From positions 1 to 64,000 of the forward strand of contig JAITPR010000022.1 in the NCBI GenBank assembly GCA_031289315.1: 64,000 nt of DNA, written 5' to 3'. Numbering within the stretch: the first letter of the stretch is position 1; each line of letters opens with the position of its first letter. The DNA is from Clostridiaceae bacterium. GTDB taxonomy: Bacteria; Bacillota; Clostridia; Christensenellales; CAG-917. The position numbers and the translations under genes were made by a program. The notes below the pieces were generated by a model. It saw only the letters and a list, made by a program, of their open reading frames with translations, was not told the DNA's origin and made no database searches. Of this stretch, positions 25,790 to 35,096 are shown piece after piece.

Positions 25790-26962
25790 ATGATTAATAA
25801 AGAATTCTTTTCGGCGCTTAACGCGTTGGAAAGCGAAAAGAAAATTTCCAAAGAGCTGCTGCTCGAATCCTTAGAGGCGGGATTGGCTTCCGCTTATAAG
25901 AAGGAATACGGCGAAACCCGCGCGCTTGCCGTGCGGATTAACGAGGAAAAACAGTCCATAAAGGTCTATGTTTACCGTCAAGTGGTTCAAGATCAGCCGG
26001 ATGACTACGACAAAGAGGTTTCTTTGGAGGAAGCCCGCGAAATTAAAGCCTCAATCAAGATCGGCGAGGTTCTGATTGAGGACGTAACGCCGAAAAACTT
26101 TTCGCGCATTGCCGCTCAAACCGCAAAACAAGTCATATTGCAACGCATAAACGACGCCAAAAGTAATATGATTTTAGCGGAGATGAGTGAGCGCGAGGGT
26201 GAACTGCTTACCGCCGTTATACGCCGCAAAGAGGGTTCCAACATATTTGTTGAGATGACCGGCAGTCAGATGGAGGGCATTATGATGGCTCAAGACCAAG
26301 TGCCTACCGAGACCTACAACACCGGCGACATCATAAAGGTGCTTATCAAGAAGGTGCGTAGCACCGGACGCGGTTCGCAGGTGGTCGTGTCTAGAAGCGC
26401 GGCGGGCTTTGTGCGCCGCCTCTTCGATATGGAAGTGCCGGAAATTCGCTCTGGGCTTGTCAGCGTCAGAAATATCGTCCGCGAAGCGGGCTACCGCACT
26501 AAAATAGCCGTGTTCGCCGAAGACCAAAACGTGGACGCGATAGGCTCGTGTATAGGTAACAAGGGCGTCCGCGTGAACGCCGTCGTCGCCATGCTGGGCG
26601 GCGAAAAAATCGACGTCATAGAATGGTGTAACGACCCGTTGGAGTATATCTCCCGCGCGCTTTCACCGGCAAAGGTTTTGATGGTTTCGATAACCGAGGA
26701 CAGCAACACCGCAAAGGTGGTTGTGCCGGACGACAAGCTGTCGCTTGCAATAGGCAAGCAGGGGCAAAACGCAAGGCTTGCCGCAAAGCTTACCGGTTGG
26801 AAGATTGACGTGAAGTCGTATTCAAGCGTAATGCAATCCGCTCTTGAGGATTCCGAAGCCGGCGCAAGTCCGGAAGCCGAAGCCTTTGCAGATGCCGGAG
26901 CCGCGCCCGTCGCCGCACCCATCGTAGATGAGGAAACTCCCGCGACGGACGGCAACGAATAG
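25790..26962 (+). CDS. nusA: Transcription termination/antitermination factor NusA
   Basis: 390 residues binding RNA polymerase and nascent RNA. N-terminal domain (1-130, with KISKELLLESLEAGLASAYKKEYG), S1 domain (about 135-200), two KH domains (DAIGSCIGNKGVRVNAV; LAIGKQGQNARLAAKLTGWKIDV), then an acidic Ala/Pro-rich tail from about 350. GGGGAGG gives the start at 25790. The last codons (ATDGNE) are part of a 111-bp tandem duplication that continues past the stop. Confidence 0.97.
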   Translation: MINKEFFSALNALESEKKISKELLLESLEAGLASAYKKEYGETRALAVRINEEKQSIKVYVYRQVVQDQPDDYDKEVSLEEAREIKASIKIGEVLIEDVTPKNFSRIAAQTAKQVILQRINDAKSNMILAEMSEREGELLTAVIRRKEGSNIFVEMTGSQMEGIMMAQDQVPTETYNTGDIIKVLIKKVRSTGRGSQVVVSRSAAGFVRRLFDMEVPEIRSGLVSVRNIVREAGYRTKIAVFAEDQNVDAIGSCIGNKGVRVNAVVAMLGGEKIDVIEWCNDPLEYISRALSPAKVLMVSITEDSNTAKVVVPDDKLSLAIGKQGQNARLAAKLTGWKIDVKSYSSVMQSALEDSEAGASPEAEAFADAGAAPVAAPIVDEETPATDGNE

Positions 26963-27115
26963 TTTTCGCGGCGACGAATAACTACGGATAACCTTTCGCG
27001 GCAGGGCTGAAAACCGCGCCGGTCGCAGATAACAAAATCTCCGCGACGGACGGCAACGAATAGTTTTCGCGGCAACGAATAACTATGGATAGCCTTTCGC
27101 GGCGGGACTAAACTT
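26941..27115 (+). repeat. Tandem duplication of the nusA 3' end
   Basis: CGCGACGGACGGCAACGAAT, from the nusA C-terminus through about 65 bases, recurs from 27052 (period 111). The second copy keeps the NusA stop codon context but is cut off from the frame. Confidence 0.85.
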
Positions 27116-27122
27116 AATTGCT

Positions 27123-27431
27123 ATGGAAAAAAAAGTACCTTTACGCATGTGCGTGGCGTGCCGTCAAATGCTCCCTAAAACGGAGCTTGCCGTGAAAGTC
27201 GTCAAGTCGCAGGACGGAGAAATCCGCGTCGCGACGGGAAGAGCTCCGGGACGCGGCGCGTACGTTTGTAACAATCCGGCATGCTTGGAAAAAACGGTTA
27301 AAAAAAAGCTTTTTAATAAGCATTTTTCTTGCGAGGTTCCGAATGCCGTGTATGCGGAAATAACGGAACTAGCGGCGAAAGCCGTGGCGGAAAATAAAAA
27401 TGCCGACGGCGGAACCAACCCGAAGGGCTAA
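27123..27431 (+). CDS. rnpM: RNase P modulator RnpM (YlxR)
   Basis: 102 residues, the DUF448/YlxR family, described as binding RNase P RNA and modulating its activity. PLRMCVACRQMLPKTEL and the GRAPGRGAYVCNNPACLEK core with its cysteines are present. The position between nusA and ylxQ is the classic one. No clear ribosome site precedes the ATG; the space before it is the duplicated nusA end. Confidence 0.93.
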   Translation: MEKKVPLRMCVACRQMLPKTELAVKVVKSQDGEIRVATGRAPGRGAYVCNNPACLEKTVKKKLFNKHFSCEVPNAVYAEITELAAKAVAENKNADGGTNPKG

Positions 27432-27670
27432 CGCTTACTTAAGGGCGGAGGTCGCGGCGAAAGGCGCTTACTTGAAAACAAGTTTGAAAAAGACTTAGCG
27501 TGACGGGGGTCACGGGGGCTTGCCCTCGGGCGTCGTGTGGGGAATTAATGCGGAGTTTACGACGCAGAAACCGCACGACTTAAGATAATCGGGATCCCCA
27601 TATCGCTATTTCTCTTAAGAAAAACTTGAATACACCATTTGTGCGCTGAAAGGCGTATGGGGTAATAAAG

Positions 27671-27979
27671 ATGTCGACAGAGGAACAAATCCGAAAAATT
27701 AAAGCTTATTTAGGGTTTGCCGTAAAGTCCCGGTCGATTGTGTGGGGCGCCGATAATATTTTGGCAAGAAAACGCTTCTATCCGTTGATTTTAGAGGACG
27801 AAACCTTTGACGGCAAAGCCGCGCGCGAAATCGCCGACTATGCCGGCGAGAGAATTCCCCTTCTCAAGGTGAGCGGACTTAACGCGCTTTTGAATAAAGA
27901 GGTTTGCAAGGTCGTCGCGATAACCGACAAAAATCTTGCGGAAATTATAAAAATTACTATAAACGCCGGGTCCGATTGA
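27671..27979 (+). CDS. ylxQ: L7Ae-like RNA-binding protein YlxQ
   Basis: 102 residues resembling the L7Ae/L30e fold: KAYLGFAVKSRSIVWGADNIL, YPLILEDETFDGKAAREI, LLNKEVCKVVAITDKNLAEII. It sits exactly where ylxQ is found, between rnpM and infB. Sequence similarity alone is modest; context decides. It lies 240 bases after rnpM, a wider gap than usual. Confidence 0.8.
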   Translation: MSTEEQIRKIKAYLGFAVKSRSIVWGADNILARKRFYPLILEDETFDGKAAREIADYAGERIPLLKVSGLNALLNKEVCKVVAITDKNLAEIIKITINAGSD

Positions 27980-28081
27980 AGCGTCCCGACACGCAAAGCC
28001 GTAATAAGGGACGGTTGCGCGCGGACGCTTAAAAATTAGGAACCGCTAAATAAACCGGAGCACTTCCGGCGGGGTATGTTG

Positions 28082-30988
28082 ATGAGTGAACAAAATGTTA
28101 ATGTAAACGTAAGTGGCGACGCCAAGGACAAGTCCGACGGCGCGCGCGCTAACATCCAGTCATTGAACGGTCTGCAAAAAGATAAATTGCAGCCCGTTTT
28201 AGGCGAGCTTTCCCGTCTTAAGTCTAAGCTTATGGGCGTAAGCGGACAGTTGCGCGAAAAGCGCGCGGAGATTTTCTCTAAGACAGAGGAGGCGCGGATT
28301 AAGGAAGAGCAACGGCTTGCTAAGGAAAGGGAACTCCTTTCCCCGGAAAAGCTTGTGCAACCCCAAACGGGTGAGGAACCGGCGGCAACCGTTTCCGACA
28401 CTCCCGATGAGGCGCATTCCTTTTCCGCGGCTACGGCGCGTCCCGACGTAACCGAAGCGCCGGCGGCAATTGCCGACGCAGCCGCTCCCGTTCCCGCACC
28501 CGCGAACGAGTCGGAGCCTCCTAAAAAGGAGCAGAAAAAGGAGATGCCGCAGGAGCAAAAAACAGCCCTTAAGTCGGAGCATAAGCCCGAACGGACTTCC
28601 GAACAAAAGCCGATTGCGCCCGCGCCCTCAAAGGCTGCCGCCCCTGCCGTCGCTAACGAAGCTCCGAAAGAAACGGCTCCCGCGGCGACAACTACGGAGG
28701 CTCCTAAGGAGGCACGCCGCGTCTATACACCTCCGCAAGAGCAGCCTAAAGAGGTGCGTCGCGTCTACACGCCGCCCGCCGAGGGCGACCGCTACCCGCG
28801 CCGCGAAAACGGAAACAGAGTTTATATACCCCCTGAAAATCAAGGGCGCTCCTCCTATCCGCCGCGTGACGGAAGCAGACCTTATACTCCCCGTACGGAC
28901 GGCACAAGACCTCCCTATCAGCCCCGCAATCCGGACGGTACTCCGCGTACGCCTTATCCCCCGCGTACCGACGGAAGCAGACCCTTCGGACGCGCGCCGT
29001 TTTCACCTCCGCCGCCGCCCGTAATCCCTAAGGATACCAAAAAGACGCCGGTTAAAAAGCCGACTAATCCCGCCGACGATAAGAAATCGCCTAACAAGCG
29101 CGCGCTTATTAAAAAGGGCTTTATTGTGGACGCTTTTTCCTCTTCGGAGCTTGACGAGGACGGGGCCGTTCGCGTCAAAATGAGAAAGGCGCAAAAGAAA
29201 AACGAGTTTATACAGCCGCAAAACGTCCGTATAGAAACCGCCGTCATAACTACGGAAGCCGTTCCCATCAAGGTCTTGAGCGAAAAAATCGGCAAGACCG
29301 GCGCGGAAATCATAAAGAAACTATTCTTTTTGGGTATAGTAAAGACGATAAATGAGAATATTGATTTCGATACCGCCGATTTAATCGCCTCCGAATTGGG
29401 CGTAGTTTTGGAATACAAGCCGGAAAAAACGTTGGAGGACGCCTTAATTGAGTCCGATACCGACGTAGACGACGAGAGCGTACTGCTAACCAGACCGCCT
29501 ATTGTCACCATAATGGGTCACGTCGACCACGGCAAAACCTCCCTTTTGGACTACATCAGACATGCAAACGTCGCGCTTGGCGAGGCGGGCGGCATAACAC
29601 AACATATCGGCGCGTATACGGTGGTGCTTAACGACTCACCGATAACGTTTATCGACACTCCCGGTCACGAGGCGTTCACCGCAATGCGTGCAAGAGGCGC
29701 GCAGGTCACCGATATTTCCGTGCTTGTGGTGGCAGCGGACGACGGCATCATGCCGCAGACAATCGAGGCAATTAACCACTCTAAGTCCGCCGGCGTAGAA
29801 ATCATCATCGCAATCAACAAAATAGACAAGAACGGCGCCATGCCGGAACGTATAATGCAACAGCTTACGGAGCATAACCTCATTCCCGAGGAGTGGGGCG
29901 GCAATGTACCCGTGGTTAAGGTTTCGGCAAAAACCGGCGAAGGCGTTCAAACCCTGTTGGAAAATATCCTTCTCGTGGCGGAGGTTCAAAACCTTAAGGC
30001 AAACCCGAACAGAGCCGCGAAGGGTACCATAATAGAGGCAAAGCTCGACAAGGGCAGAGGTCCGCTTGCCACGGTGTTGGTCAAAAACGGTACACTACGC
30101 ATAGGTGACTACGTAGTAGCCGGCGTTTGCACCGGTAAAATCCGCGCCATGTTCGACGATAAGGGACGCTCCGTATCGGAAGCGGGACCGTCCGTCCCCG
30201 TGTCGGTCATAGGCTTTTCGGAGGTTCCCAACGCGGGCGACTCCATTTCCGCCGTCGCCGACGAGCGCTTTGCCAAACAGTTGGCGGAGGAACGCGTCCT
30301 AAAGGAACGCGCCCTAAACGATACCGTCGGTACGCCGTTTAGCTTGGACGACGCCTTCAGCAAGATTAAGTCCGGGCTTATAAAGGACCTCAACATAATT
30401 ATTAAGGTTGACGGGCAAGGCTCTACGGACGCGCTGAAGCAATCTCTTGTAAGGCTTTCCAACGAGGAAGTGAAAATCAACGTAATTCACGTCGGCGTGG
30501 GCGCGGTCAACGAGTCCGACGTCATGCTTGCGGGGGTTGCGAAGGCAATTATCATTGCGTTTAACGTGCGTCCCGACGCCAACGCGCAGAGTATCGCAAA
30601 GCAAATGCAAATCGACATCCGTCAATACCGCGTTATATACGACGCTATCGACGACGTTAAAAAGGCCATTCACGGCATGCTTGCGCCTAAGTATAAGGAA
30701 ACTGTTTTGGGCTCCGCAGAGGTGCGCGCAACATTTAAAATTACCGGCTCCGGTACAGTTGCAGGCTCCTATGTCACGGACGGCAAAATCGTGAGAAACG
30801 CCAAAATACGGGTTTTACGCGACAATGTGCTGATTTATGAGGGCGAAATCGCCAGCTTGAAGCGCTTGAAGGACGACGTTAAGGAAGTGCAAAAAGGCTA
30901 TGAATGCGGTATTTCAATTAGCAATTTCAACGACATTAAAGAGGGCGACGTGTTTGAAGCCTTCCTCATGGAGCAAATAGACTTATAG
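28082..30988 (+). CDS. infB: Translation initiation factor IF-2
   Basis: 968 residues. Residues 1-330 are low complexity: charged and Ala-rich, then Arg/Pro/Tyr repeats (RVYTPP twice, [15 protein letters not shown]-like units). The conserved part begins near 390 (IF2_N); the G domain starts near 470 with [17 protein letters not shown] and NKID; domains II-IV follow to [15 protein letters not shown]. It delivers initiator tRNA to the 30S subunit. I chose the ATG at 28082, 8 bases after GGCGGGG, over 28076. Confidence 0.97.
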   Translation: MSEQNVNVNVSGDAKDKSDGARANIQSLNGLQKDKLQPVLGELSRLKSKLMGVSGQLREKRAEIFSKTEEARIKEEQRLAKERELLSPEKLVQPQTGEEPAATVSDTPDEAHSFSAATARPDVTEAPAAIADAAAPVPAPANESEPPKKEQKKEMPQEQKTALKSEHKPERTSEQKPIAPAPSKAAAPAVANEAPKETAPAATTTEAPKEARRVYTPPQEQPKEVRRVYTPPAEGDRYPRRENGNRVYIPPENQGRSSYPPRDGSRPYTPRTDGTRPPYQPRNPDGTPRTPYPPRTDGSRPFGRAPFSPPPPPVIPKDTKKTPVKKPTNPADDKKSPNKRALIKKGFIVDAFSSSELDEDGAVRVKMRKAQKKNEFIQPQNVRIETAVITTEAVPIKVLSEKIGKTGAEIIKKLFFLGIVKTINENIDFDTADLIASELGVVLEYKPEKTLEDALIESDTDVDDESVLLTRPPIVTIMGHVDHGKTSLLDYIRHANVALGEAGGITQHIGAYTVVLNDSPITFIDTPGHEAFTAMRARGAQVTDISVLVVAADDGIMPQTIEAINHSKSAGVEIIIAINKIDKNGAMPERIMQQLTEHNLIPEEWGGNVPVVKVSAKTGEGVQTLLENILLVAEVQNLKANPNRAAKGTIIEAKLDKGRGPLATVLVKNGTLRIGDYVVAGVCTGKIRAMFDDKGRSVSEAGPSVPVSVIGFSEVPNAGDSISAVADERFAKQLAEERVLKERALNDTVGTPFSLDDAFSKIKSGLIKDLNIIIKVDGQGSTDALKQSLVRLSNEEVKINVIHVGVGAVNESDVMLAGVAKAIIIAFNVRPDANAQSIAKQMQIDIRQYRVIYDAIDDVKKAIHGMLAPKYKETVLGSAEVRATFKITGSGTVAGSYVTDGKIVRNAKIRVLRDNVLIYEGEIASLKRLKDDVKEVQKGYECGISISNFNDIKEGDVFEAFLMEQIDL

Positions 30989-31015
30989 AACAAGGTTTTA
31001 CGGAGAAACATATAT

Positions 31016-31516
31016 ATGATGATTGAGCGCGTAAACGCCGAAATAAGAAAGCAAGTCGCCGTTATATTAAACGGCGGACTTAAGGACCCTCGTATTGCGG
31101 CGGCTATGGTGAATGTCACGGAAGCCTCAACTACGTCGGATTTGCGCGTGGCAAAAATTTATATCTCGTTTATCGGCGACGACGAGAAGGAAAACGACGA
31201 GATTTTGGCGCTTATCGGGCGCGCCGCGCCGGTCATAAGAAACGAGCTTAAAAAGAACATGCTCATACGCAATGTACCGGAGTTGCGTTTTTATAAGGAT
31301 TCCTCCTCAAAATACGCCGCGAAAATTTCAAAGACGCTTCATTCTCTCAATATCCCCGCGGATACGTCGAAAAAAAACGACGCGAGTACATTGGGAAAAA
31401 CCGATGCGGATACGGCGGAAATAACCAAAAGCGATGATAAAAACGCGGGAAAAAATGCTAATAAAGCGGGAAAAAACGCTAATAAAAACGCCGACGCGCA
31501 AACCGATAATGACTAA
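31016..31516 (+). CDS. rbfA: Ribosome-binding factor A with Lys/Asn/Asp tail
   Basis: 166 residues. The first 120 are RbfA, a cold-shock 30S maturation factor: ERVNAEIRKQVAVILNGGLKDPRI, TSDLRVAKIYISFIG, VPELRFYKDSSSKYAAKI. After that a Lys/Asn/Asp-rich tail contains the repeat AGKNANK twice from a 21-bp DNA duplication. GGAG precedes the two adjacent ATGs (31016, 31019). The stop overlaps the nrnA start by 8 bases. Confidence 0.95.
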   Translation: MMIERVNAEIRKQVAVILNGGLKDPRIAAAMVNVTEASTTSDLRVAKIYISFIGDDEKENDEILALIGRAAPVIRNELKKNMLIRNVPELRFYKDSSSKYAAKISKTLHSLNIPADTSKKNDASTLGKTDADTAEITKSDDKNAGKNANKAGKNANKNADAQTDND

Positions 31517-32477
31517 CGAAAACAACTATCAAGCTTTATCAGCCGCTCTCAAAAATGCCGATTCAATCGGCATTTTTAGTCATGTAAGCCCGGACGGTGA
31601 TACCATCGGAAGCGGTTTGGCGCTGTACGGCGCGTTGAAAGCCTTGGGCAAAACCGTGTTTATAGCGTGCGCCGACCCGATTCCGCAGAAGCTTTTGTTT
31701 TTGCCGGGCGCCGCCGCCGTCACTCAAAATCCGCCTAAAGCCGCAAAACCGCTTGATTTGGCAATCGCCGTAGATACCGCCTCTTATGAGCGTTTGGGCG
31801 TGTTCGGACATGATTTTTCAAGGGCTAAAAACACCGCCGTCATAGACCATCACAAGTCAAACCCGCGTTACGGTAAAATAAATATCGTTGTGGAGTGTGC
31901 CGCAACCGCAGAAATTATATACCGTATTTTAAAAGAAAACGCGCTTTTAAGCGACGACGCGGCGGCATGTCTTTTTGCCGGTATAGTCACGGACAGCGGC
32001 TGTTTTGCATTTTCCTCCGTTACGCCGGAAACGCATGCCATAGCCGCGGAGCTGATGAACGGCTTCAAATTTGACGCGGAAAATATCATTTATAACACCT
32101 ACCGCGCCAAAAGTCTGCAGGTTTTTAAGCTGCGGAACGCCGTACTTTCCAAATGCAAATTCTATAATGACGGGCAGATTGCCGTCGTGAGTATCTTTCA
32201 ATCCGATTTAAAGGACACCGGCGCCGGGGAGTCCGATACGGAGGGTATCGTCACCGACGGGATAAGCATTATCGGCGTAGAGGTGGCATTTTCTCTGACG
32301 GAAATGCCTAATAAGCAGTTTAAAGTGAGCATTCGCACCAAAAACTACGTTGACGCAAACGATTGCGCGGCGGCTTTCGGAGGCGGAGGGCATACCCGTG
32401 CGGCGGGTTGCAGGCTTAGCGGCAATTATTATGACATTGTGGACAAGCTCCTTAAGGTCGCACGCGACAGACTTTGA
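31509..32477 (+). CDS. nrnA: Bifunctional oligoribonuclease / pAp phosphatase NrnA
   Basis: 322 residues of the DHH/DHHA1 family, degrading short RNAs and dephosphorylating pAp. SHVSPDGDTIGSGLAL near residue 25, VDTASYERLG, AVIDHHKSNPRYG (the DHH motif) and the C-terminal FGGGGHTRAAGC are present. The ATG at 31509 lies in the rbfA stop (ATGACTAA), has no ribosome site and is probably translationally coupled. Standard place between rbfA and truB. Confidence 0.95.
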   Translation: MTNENNYQALSAALKNADSIGIFSHVSPDGDTIGSGLALYGALKALGKTVFIACADPIPQKLLFLPGAAAVTQNPPKAAKPLDLAIAVDTASYERLGVFGHDFSRAKNTAVIDHHKSNPRYGKINIVVECAATAEIIYRILKENALLSDDAAACLFAGIVTDSGCFAFSSVTPETHAIAAELMNGFKFDAENIIYNTYRAKSLQVFKLRNAVLSKCKFYNDGQIAVVSIFQSDLKDTGAGESDTEGIVTDGISIIGVEVAFSLTEMPNKQFKVSIRTKNYVDANDCAAAFGGGGHTRAAGCRLSGNYYDIVDKLLKVARDRL

Positions 32478-32605
32478 TTTAAGGAAAATCCGATAGATTT
32501 TGAGCGAAGTTTATAAGGGGCGTAGGGCTATAACGGACTTTAATTTAAGGGAAGTTTATAGCGGACGCGGGGCTGTACAAAAACTTTTATTTAAGGAAAG
32601 CTTAA
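32466..32605 (+). repeat. Three degenerate tandem copies of the nrnA 3' end
   Basis: GACTTTGATTTAAGGAAAA (nrnA end, 32470) recurs as GACTTTAATTTAAGGGAAG (near 32537) and AACTTTTATTTAAGGAAAG (near 32582). GAAGTTTATA also repeats at 32506 and 32551. They form the whole nrnA-truB spacer. Confidence 0.7.
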
Positions 32606-32630
32606 AAAAGTCGCGGGGTTGTAAGAGGAC

Positions 32631-33539
32631 ATGAACGGAATTTATAACGTAAATAAGCCGTCCGGCATGACGTCGAACGACGTTACCGTACGGATTCGCA
32701 AAATTTTGCGGAACGCTTGCACCGTGCCGGAACAAGCCTCTAAGCCGCTAAGGGTAGGGCATATGGGGACGCTGGACCCCCTTGCCGACGGCGTTCTCGT
32801 CGTGGGCGTGGGCACCGCCGCAAGACTGTTTCAGATTATGTCCGGTGAGTCTAAGACGTACCGCGCCGGCTTTGCCTTCGGAGTCGAAACCGACACTCTG
32901 GACGGTGAGGGGCGCGTAACCGCCTACGGAAGGGAACCGTCGGAAGGTGAAATTTTGTGCGCCGCCGAAAGGCTTAAGGAGTGCCGTTCACAAATTCCTC
33001 CGCGCTACTCAAGCTTAAAAATAAACGGTGAAAAGGCATATGATATGGCGCGCGCCGGCAAGGATTTTGAATTGGCATCCCGTCCCGTGGAAATTTTTCA
33101 CGTCGACTTTTTAGGCAAAAGCGACCGCCTAAACCGCGCGGAGGGCGATACCAGAGCGGACGAGTATTTGTTTGACATAGCCTGCTCCGGCGGCACCTAC
33201 ATACGGAGTATCGCGCGTGATTTGGCTTATTCCATGGACACCGTGGGCTATATGTCCTCGCTTACGCGGTTGAGATGCGGCGGCTTTATGTTGGAAAATT
33301 CCGTCACATTGGAGCAAATTGCCGCTGATCCGCTAGCTCCGTTGATGCCGCTTTCCAACGCGCTTTCGAAGTATCCGCGGTTTATTATTCCGCCGTCCGA
33401 CGAAAGGTGGGTTCTAAACGGAATTAAAAAGCAGTATGACGCGCTCCCTAACGGACTGTTCACCGTTTATGCGGCGTCGGGGCTAGTCGGTATGGCGGAA
33501 AATCAGGACGGCTTTTTAAGTTTCATCTTAAGATTTTAA
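32631..33539 (+). CDS. truB: tRNA pseudouridine-55 synthase
   Basis: 302 residues making pseudouridine 55 in the T loop. GIYNVNKPSGMTSNDVTVRIRK, GHMGTLDPLADGVLVVGVG with the catalytic aspartate, YRAGFAFGVETDTLDGEG and GGTYIRSIARDL are conserved. AGAGG precedes the ATG. The C-terminus (PUA-like) is short. Confidence 0.96.
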   Translation: MNGIYNVNKPSGMTSNDVTVRIRKILRNACTVPEQASKPLRVGHMGTLDPLADGVLVVGVGTAARLFQIMSGESKTYRAGFAFGVETDTLDGEGRVTAYGREPSEGEILCAAERLKECRSQIPPRYSSLKINGEKAYDMARAGKDFELASRPVEIFHVDFLGKSDRLNRAEGDTRADEYLFDIACSGGTYIRSIARDLAYSMDTVGYMSSLTRLRCGGFMLENSVTLEQIAADPLAPLMPLSNALSKYPRFIIPPSDERWVLNGIKKQYDALPNGLFTVYAASGLVGMAENQDGFLSFILRF

Positions 33540-33817
33540 GGTTGCGAAGCTTAAAATTCTGGAAATCGTATCAAAGGTTATCAAATCTCCCTACTTTTTT
33601 TCGGTGAAAAAGCCGTTAAAAACCGCTAAAAACCGCTAAAAAACCGTATGCGGACATGTCACCGTTAAAGGGCTTACCTCTCGCCGTAACGGACGAACGT
33701 GCTTGCTACAGCGGCGCAAAGGAAGCTTTTATAACGGCTAATCGGCTTGCTATAGCGGCGCAATTATGTCCGTTTATAGGCGGCGAAACTAAAAAAACAA
33801 TATACTATTTGGATATT

Positions 33818-34957
33818 ATGCGTACCGTTTTCTTTGAAAACAATTTTAAAAGCGGACTTGTGTTGGGTCTCGGATTTTTTGACGCGGTGCATTCGGGACA
33901 CCGCGCGTTGCTTCGCGCCGTCACGGAATACGCAAAAAAACTGTCGGCGGCGTCCGGTGAAAAGATTCATGCGGCGGCGTTTACCTTTTCAAACAACATG
34001 ACGGATTGCCGAAAATCCGGCGAAAAATTGATTTATACCTATCCGGAACGCTTGAAAATAATGCAGGAAATCGGCATAGATACCGTGGTTTACGCGGAGA
34101 TGACGCCGGAATTTGCGGCGACGGACGGCATTGCCTTTTTAGATGCGCTTACGTCACGTTACGCCATCCACGCCGTGTTTGCGGGGGAGGATTACCGTTT
34201 CGGCGCCGGCGGACGCTGCGGAGCCGATACGCTGAAAAATTATTTTTTCCAAACCGGCACGGAAGTGAAAATAATAGATTTCGTCATGCGCACGGACGTA
34301 ATTTCCGATAAAAACACAAGTGCAACGGGCAAAAACTGCGACGCCGATATACGCATGACGGTCAAAATTTCCGATAAAAACACAAATGCAACGGACAAAA
34401 ACTCCGATGAAAACGTAGGCGCGGTGGCAAAAATCTCCGCTAAATACGCGGGTGCGGCGGCAAAAATCTCCGGCAAGAACGCGGGGGGCGGTGCGGCGGT
34501 CAAAATTTCTAGCTCGGAAATAAGAACCTTACTGGCGAACGGAAACATAGCCGAAGCCAACGTGCTGTTGGGCGCGCCGTATTTCATTTGCGGAGAGGTT
34601 GTACATTGCAAGGGACGGGGCGGAAGCTTAGGCTTTCCCACGGCAAACATAATTCCCGCCGCCGATAAACTGAAGCTAAAGGAAGGCGTCTACGCCACCG
34701 TTACGGAGGTCGACGGAAAACCGTATGTCTCCGTGACAAGTGCCGGCACACGTCCCACGTTTTCCGAATACGAATACGTGGCGGAAACCTTTATAGACGG
34801 TTTCAGCGGCGACCTGTACGGCAAACAAATAACCGTCCGATTTTTGGCGCGCTTGCGTGACGTTAGGCGCTTTCCGGAGAAAGAAGCCTTGCGGGAGCAG
34901 ATTTTCCGCGATATCGCCGCCGCACATGCGGCATATGGCATGCGTATGGATATTTAG
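33818..34957 (+). CDS. ribF: Bifunctional riboflavin kinase / FAD synthetase with repeat insert
   Basis: 379 residues making FMN and FAD. The FAD synthetase half has LGFFDAVHSGHRALL and FAGEDYRFGAGGRCGAD. The riboflavin kinase half starts near 255 with GEVVHCKGRGGSLGFPTANI. Between them, just before the conserved KISSSEIRTLL, about 70 extra residues are built from DKNTxATxKN and KIS units; at DNA level ATTTCCGATAAAAACACAA repeats at 34301 and 34367 (66 bp, 22 codons). The start at 33818 has no ribosome site; TATACT lies 11 bases upstream. The flavin-sensing status is unknown, and no FMN riboswitch is seen. Confidence 0.93.
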   Translation: MRTVFFENNFKSGLVLGLGFFDAVHSGHRALLRAVTEYAKKLSAASGEKIHAAAFTFSNNMTDCRKSGEKLIYTYPERLKIMQEIGIDTVVYAEMTPEFAATDGIAFLDALTSRYAIHAVFAGEDYRFGAGGRCGADTLKNYFFQTGTEVKIIDFVMRTDVISDKNTSATGKNCDADIRMTVKISDKNTNATDKNSDENVGAVAKISAKYAGAAAKISGKNAGGGAAVKISSSEIRTLLANGNIAEANVLLGAPYFICGEVVHCKGRGGSLGFPTANIIPAADKLKLKEGVYATVTEVDGKPYVSVTSAGTRPTFSEYEYVAETFIDGFSGDLYGKQITVRFLARLRDVRRFPEKEALREQIFRDIAAAHAAYGMRMDI

Positions 34958-35027
34958 GGCTTGTTCTCAAGAAAAACCCGTAAAAAAATATTTTGTAATT
35001 TTGATGCGCACGCCGCGGCGTGTGCGG

Positions 35028-35087
35028 ACAGTACAAATGCATAAATGCATTTGTACTGTTGACATTAGGGTGATTTCATATTAGAAT
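35028..35087 (+). promoter_or_regulatory. 15-bp perfect palindrome abutting a strong promoter
   Basis: ACAGTACAAATGCAT (35028-35042), AA, ATGCATTTGTACTGT (35045-35059). Its last T is the first base of TTGACA (35059-35064), followed by 17 bases and TAGAAT (35082-35087). The predicted start near 35094 is 3 bases before the ATG at 35097. A GCGCACGCCG/CGGCGTGTGC hairpin precedes it (35005-35024). The palindrome reads as an operator or as a read-through barrier after ribF; I favour the operator. Confidence 0.65.
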
Positions 35088-35096
35088 ATTAGCATT

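Noticed and set aside
33611-33650. CRISPR-like short repeats (AACCGCTAAA tandem) and other tandem repeats
   Set aside because: No regular spacers or cas genes; these are simple tandem duplications.
33801-33820. Leaderless start for ribF (TATACT 11 bases before ATG)
   Set aside because: No acceptable -35 element at 16-18 bases spacing, so I did not claim a promoter here.
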